Shown here in pieces: positions 5,054 to 6,969 of a stretch of DNA of 6,969 bases. Every line of letters starts with the position of its first letter. Positions within the stretch are counted from its first letter, which is position 1. Where the stretch lies: the NCBI GenBank assembly GCA_016871475.1, contig VHDG01000209.1, positions 1 through 6,969 of the forward strand, read 5' to 3'. The notes under the pieces were generated by a model, which had not been told where the DNA came from, did no database searches, and worked only from the letters and a program-made list of their open reading frames with translations. Both the position numbers and the translations under genes were made by a program. Source of the DNA: Verrucomicrobiota bacterium. GTDB lineage: Bacteria; Verrucomicrobiota; Verrucomicrobiia; Limisphaerales; UBA11320.

Positions 5054-6715
5054 TTAATTTGTCAGCGACGCCCTCTTGGCCGTCGATCGGGGCGTAGAAG
5101 CGGCTGATCGTCTCTTGCTCGACGACGACCGGTTTGTCTTTTGTTTAGCCTTGTCCGTCGACGCTGGATTAGTCGCCGCATCCAACCCAAACTGGGTCGC
5201 GAGCCAGTTGATCGCCTGCCCCAGCAGTTCGTGCGGGACGCCGGCATAGTGTCGATCGGCAATGGAACGGGGCGCATGTCCCAAAAAGACTGATTCGAGC
5301 CCCGAAAAAGTGGCGTTGCCCCGCAGTAGTGTGGCGGCTGTCTTGCGGAGCGACTTAAACGGCCGTCCGGTGATCTTGACGCGGCGGCAGCACCTACTGA
5401 AGTTGCAGTGGACATTGTCCACTTTGTGCAGCTTGCCGTCCGCCTTCAACGTCGAAACCAAGAGTGGTGCCCCGTTTTCGTTAGCGAGCACTTGTGGACA
5501 ATCCAATCGGCGGCATTTTTTTAAGAGAGAGAAGGTCTCTGGCCAAAGTTGGTAGGCGACCTCTGGGACGTTCTTGTGCTGCCGTGTTTTTGATCGCTTG
5601 CGCCGGATCACGCCCGACTCCCAATCCACTTCTTCCGGTCGCAGGTCAGCGATGTCTCGTTGGGTCATGCCTGTGTTCAGTGCCAGCAAGAGGCACAGCT
5701 TGTTTTGACCTTCTGACGCGGCCAGCAATGCCTTGATCTCGTCGGCCGTGAAAGTCTTGATAGGGGCAGTCGCGGCGTTGATGCTGAAAGATCGGCTCTC
5801 GATGACGCGGGGCAAGTCGGCAAGCGTCTCCTCACGCCACAGCCACCGAGTGAACTGAGTGGAAGTGTCGAGACGATTCTTCGCGTACGCGCTGCTGAAC
5901 TCCCCGCGCGTTTTTCGGTCGAGCAGGTCCGACCGGAAATCTGTCATGACCCGACTGGTGATTGCCGAGACAGGATTGCCTCCCCCGACGAAATCACGGA
6001 ACGCTGTCAGATGCAGTGCGAGATTTGCACAACGACCCGCGCTCAATTCCCCACCGGTGACCTGAGCGCGTTTTTGAGAAAGAAACCGTTCGATGTTGCC
6101 ATCAACGGATTTGTCGCCGGCTGCCTCGTCTTGCAACCGTAATTGAGTGGTGATCCGATCCCGCCAAATCTCCTTAGCGATTCTGAACGGGCTCCCATCA
6201 AATAAATCCTTTTCCGATTGTGTTGGAGTAATTTCTCTATTCGGCCCAAGCGACTTGTGAAGATGCGACAAATCAAGAGTTGATAGGTTCGCAATGTCTT
6301 CCTTTGTTGCCAGAAACGGGGTCAAATCCAAAATTGGAATTTGGAACTGAGACTCGAACCGGTCGTTCTGTGTTATCGGTGGGGGCTGCTTCCCAGCTAA
6401 CCGAGCTTCAAGCTCCCTGATCTTTCCACGGGAAGACTCAAACGCGGTTTTGTCTGCGTTCTGCGATGCCCAGTCTCTCGCAGCTCGCCATTCGCGGAGT
6501 ACCTCAAAGTAATCGGACTCGTGGGGTTTCTCGTCTAAGTCCTGAATTTTCTGACGCAGCTCGTTCCAGTCCTTCAATGCGATGGCGTATGCCTGGCGAT
6601 CAGACTTCCCGCGACCCCCATCGAAGTAGTAGGTCCGCCCTCGAAACTTCTTTCTCCAGCGACCAGAGCGGCCGTCGCCCCCTGCTTGCCATGTCAGCTC
6701 TACCTTACGCGCCAT
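5054..6715 (-). CDS. Tyrosine recombinase / phage-type integrase
   Basis: Site-specific DNA recombinase, probably the enzyme that inserts and excises the element. Counted from MARKVELTW (553 residues): residues 1-60 look like a compact arm-binding domain (WRKKFRGRTYYF); about 80-115 are a charged helix; about 195-300 form the core-binding (SAM-like) domain; 315-510 are catalytic. Seen there: LNTGMTQRDIADLR (346-359), where the usual first Arg of GLRxxE is Thr351, with Arg353 two residues on; FKSLRKT, with Lys454 in place of His and Arg457 intact; GHA with His480; and DRHYAG with Tyr490 as the nucleophile. The tail from about 515 is Lys/Ser/Arg-rich. The ATG at 6713-6715 is chosen because GGAGA (6721-6725) sits 5 bases upstream; a GTG at 6725-6727 would add four residues. 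The gene faces the tRNA-Val remnant and is convergent with the RT gene. Confidence 0.95.
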   Translation of the reverse strand: MARKVELTWQAGGDGRSGRWRKKFRGRTYYFDGGRGKSDRQAYAIALKDWNELRQKIQDLDEKPHESDYFEVLREWRAARDWASQNADKTAFESSRGKIRELEARLAGKQPPPITQNDRFESQFQIPILDLTPFLATKEDIANLSTLDLSHLHKSLGPNREITPTQSEKDLFDGSPFRIAKEIWRDRITTQLRLQDEAAGDKSVDGNIERFLSQKRAQVTGGELSAGRCANLALHLTAFRDFVGGGNPVSAITSRVMTDFRSDLLDRKTRGEFSSAYAKNRLDTSTQFTRWLWREETLADLPRVIESRSFSINAATAPIKTFTADEIKALLAASEGQNKLCLLLALNTGMTQRDIADLRPEEVDWESGVIRRKRSKTRQHKNVPEVAYQLWPETFSLLKKCRRLDCPQVLANENGAPLLVSTLKADGKLHKVDNVHCNFSRCCRRVKITGRPFKSLRKTAATLLRGNATFSGLESVFLGHAPRSIADRHYAGVPHELLGQAINWLATQFGLDAATNPASTDKAKQKTNRSSSSKRRSAASTPRSTAKRASLTN

Positions 6716-6720
6716 ATCAT

Positions 6721-6727
6721 TCTCCAC
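6721..6727 (-). promoter_or_regulatory. Shine-Dalgarno of the integrase gene
   Basis: On the minus strand GTGGAGA (6721-6727) precedes ATG (6713-6715) with five bases between. This decides in favour of the ATG over the GTG, which lies inside the ribosome binding site itself. Confidence 0.65.
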
Positions 6728-6742
6728 CTGCCGGTCGAGTGC

Positions 6743-6795
6743 GAGATACCCTGCGGAGATACCTTTAGTGAGGCGTTGGGTAAAAAGGTATCTCC
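6743..6795. repeat. 12-bp inverted repeat plus an extra direct half-site upstream of the integrase
   Basis: GGAGATACCTTT (6755-6766) is the exact reverse complement of AAAGGTATCTCC (6784-6795), with a 17-base spacer. A further GAGATACC (6743-6750) repeats the core of the left arm 13 bp away. Three copies of one 8-bp core between the recombinase gene and the tRNA scar are what recombinase arm-binding sites, excisionase sites or an integrase operator would look like. The same DNA would be the integrase leader or promoter, so binding could couple recombination to expression. No confident -10/-35 pair was found here. Confidence 0.7.
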
Positions 6796-6840
6796 AAATC
6801 TGGTATATTCACCGGGATTTTCGTAGATTCTTGAGTTGGG

Positions 6841-6888
6841 AGCACGTTGACATCGTGGAGGTCACTGGTTCGAGTCCAGTATCGTCCA
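6841..6888 (+). other. 3' part of tRNA-Val(GAC), probable attachment site
   Basis: Anticodon arm: CACG (6843-6846), loop TTGACAT (6847-6853, anticodon GAC), CGTG (6854-6857). Variable loop AGGTC (6859-6863). T-arm: ACTGG / TTCGAGT / CCAGT (6864-6880), perfectly paired. Acceptor 3' strand ATCGTCC (6881-6887), with discriminator A6888 and no encoded CCA. The 5' acceptor strand that should pair (GGACGAT) is absent upstream, and only AGTTGGGAG (6834-6842) resembles a D-loop. So this is a tRNA 3' fragment rather than a functional gene, as expected at the far end of an element inserted in tRNA-Val. Confidence 0.75.
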
Positions 6889-6909
6889 ATCGCTTGTGAA
6901 TTGGTGTGG

Positions 6910-6925
6910 AGCGGGTTGGCCCGCT
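6910..6925. other. Small hairpin beyond the tRNA fragment
   Basis: AGCGGG (6910-6915) pairs with CCCGCT (6920-6925) around TTGG. It lies 22 bases past the tRNA 3' end, where a tRNA terminator would be expected, but no T-run follows. The remaining DNA to 6969 shows no gene and is probably chromosome outside the element. Confidence 0.35.
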
Positions 6926-6969
6926 GATCGCAGAATCCAGGATCATCCGCCGGTCTTGCAAGTCGCTTT

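Larger units (their letters stand above)
1..6888. mobile_element. Probable integrative element, right end; left end lies outside the window
   Basis: Seen: a tyrosine recombinase gene (5054-6715) lies about 125 bp from the 3' part of a tRNA-Val(GAC) at 6841-6888. That tRNA lacks its 5' acceptor strand and D-arm. Known: tyrosine recombinases often insert elements at tRNA 3' ends, leaving a whole tRNA at one end and a duplicated 3' fragment at the other. Inferred: because the fragment is on the plus strand, the element extends leftwards from it, so the RT, the 266-codon gene and probably the 210-codon gene are cargo. No second copy of the tRNA segment was seen here, so the left boundary and the intact tRNA would be upstream of base 1. 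It is not certain that the leftmost gene belongs to the element. Confidence 0.45.

Noticed and set aside
2044..6715. Diversity-generating retroelement
   Set aside because: No template/variable repeat pair was seen, no accessory Avd-like gene is present, and the RT wording is not that of the DGR class.
6811..6888. A complete tRNA-Val gene
   Set aside because: No GGACGAT-type 5' acceptor strand and no paired D-stem occur upstream, so only the 3' part from the anticodon arm onward is supported.
1..6969. CRISPR array with an associated RT
   Set aside because: Only a two-copy 22-bp repeat exists at 27-83. There are no regularly spaced multiple repeats and no cas genes in the window.

Overview
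The window looks like one end of an integrative element in a GC-rich bacterium, most likely a planctomycete. That guess rests on two things: the style of the integrase (a long tyrosine recombinase with an 'NTGMTQRDIADL' box instead of the usual Arg-containing box), and GC-rich DNA with poorly conserved ribosome binding sites. It is inference from remembered families, not a database match.

Layout, left to right: (1) a 22-bp perfect direct repeat at 27-48 and 62-83, abutting the stop codon of (2) a minus-strand gene (84-716) for a single-pass membrane protein with a TPR-like stretch and no recognised family; (3) a 382-bp gene-free stretch (717-1098) packed with hairpins; (4) a minus-strand gene (1099-1899) for a basic, helical, possibly DNA-binding protein of unknown family; (5) a 144-bp divergent promoter region with two hairpins and a very good Shine-Dalgarno; (6) a plus-strand 951-codon gene (2044-4899), the centrepiece: a reverse transcriptase (RT) of group II-like type carrying a ~550-residue N-terminal region that reads as a decayed superfamily 2 helicase; (7) a short structured tract and a strong hairpin terminator (4900-4990); (8) a convergent minus-strand tyrosine recombinase gene (5054-6715); (9) a cluster of GGTATCTC-type repeats upstream of that gene; (10) the 3' part of a tRNA-Val(GAC), whose 5' half is missing, probably the attachment-site scar; (11) about 80 bp of probable flanking chromosome.

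Working model (inference): an element integrated at the 3' end of a tRNA-Val gene, with the recombinase at its right end and the RT as cargo. Such cargo RTs are often anti-phage or domesticated enzymes, but nothing here proves that role. Three RT features stand out: the fusion to a helicase-like region that has lost its ATPase motifs, a catalytic box reading YADN where YADD is usual, and an abrupt change in codon use near that box. From residue 780 on, 13 of 19 Arg codons are AGA/AGG, against 6 of 91 before it. Structured non-coding tracts lie before the RT gene, after it, and at 794-976; any of them could hold a template or partner RNA, which cannot be decided from sequence alone.
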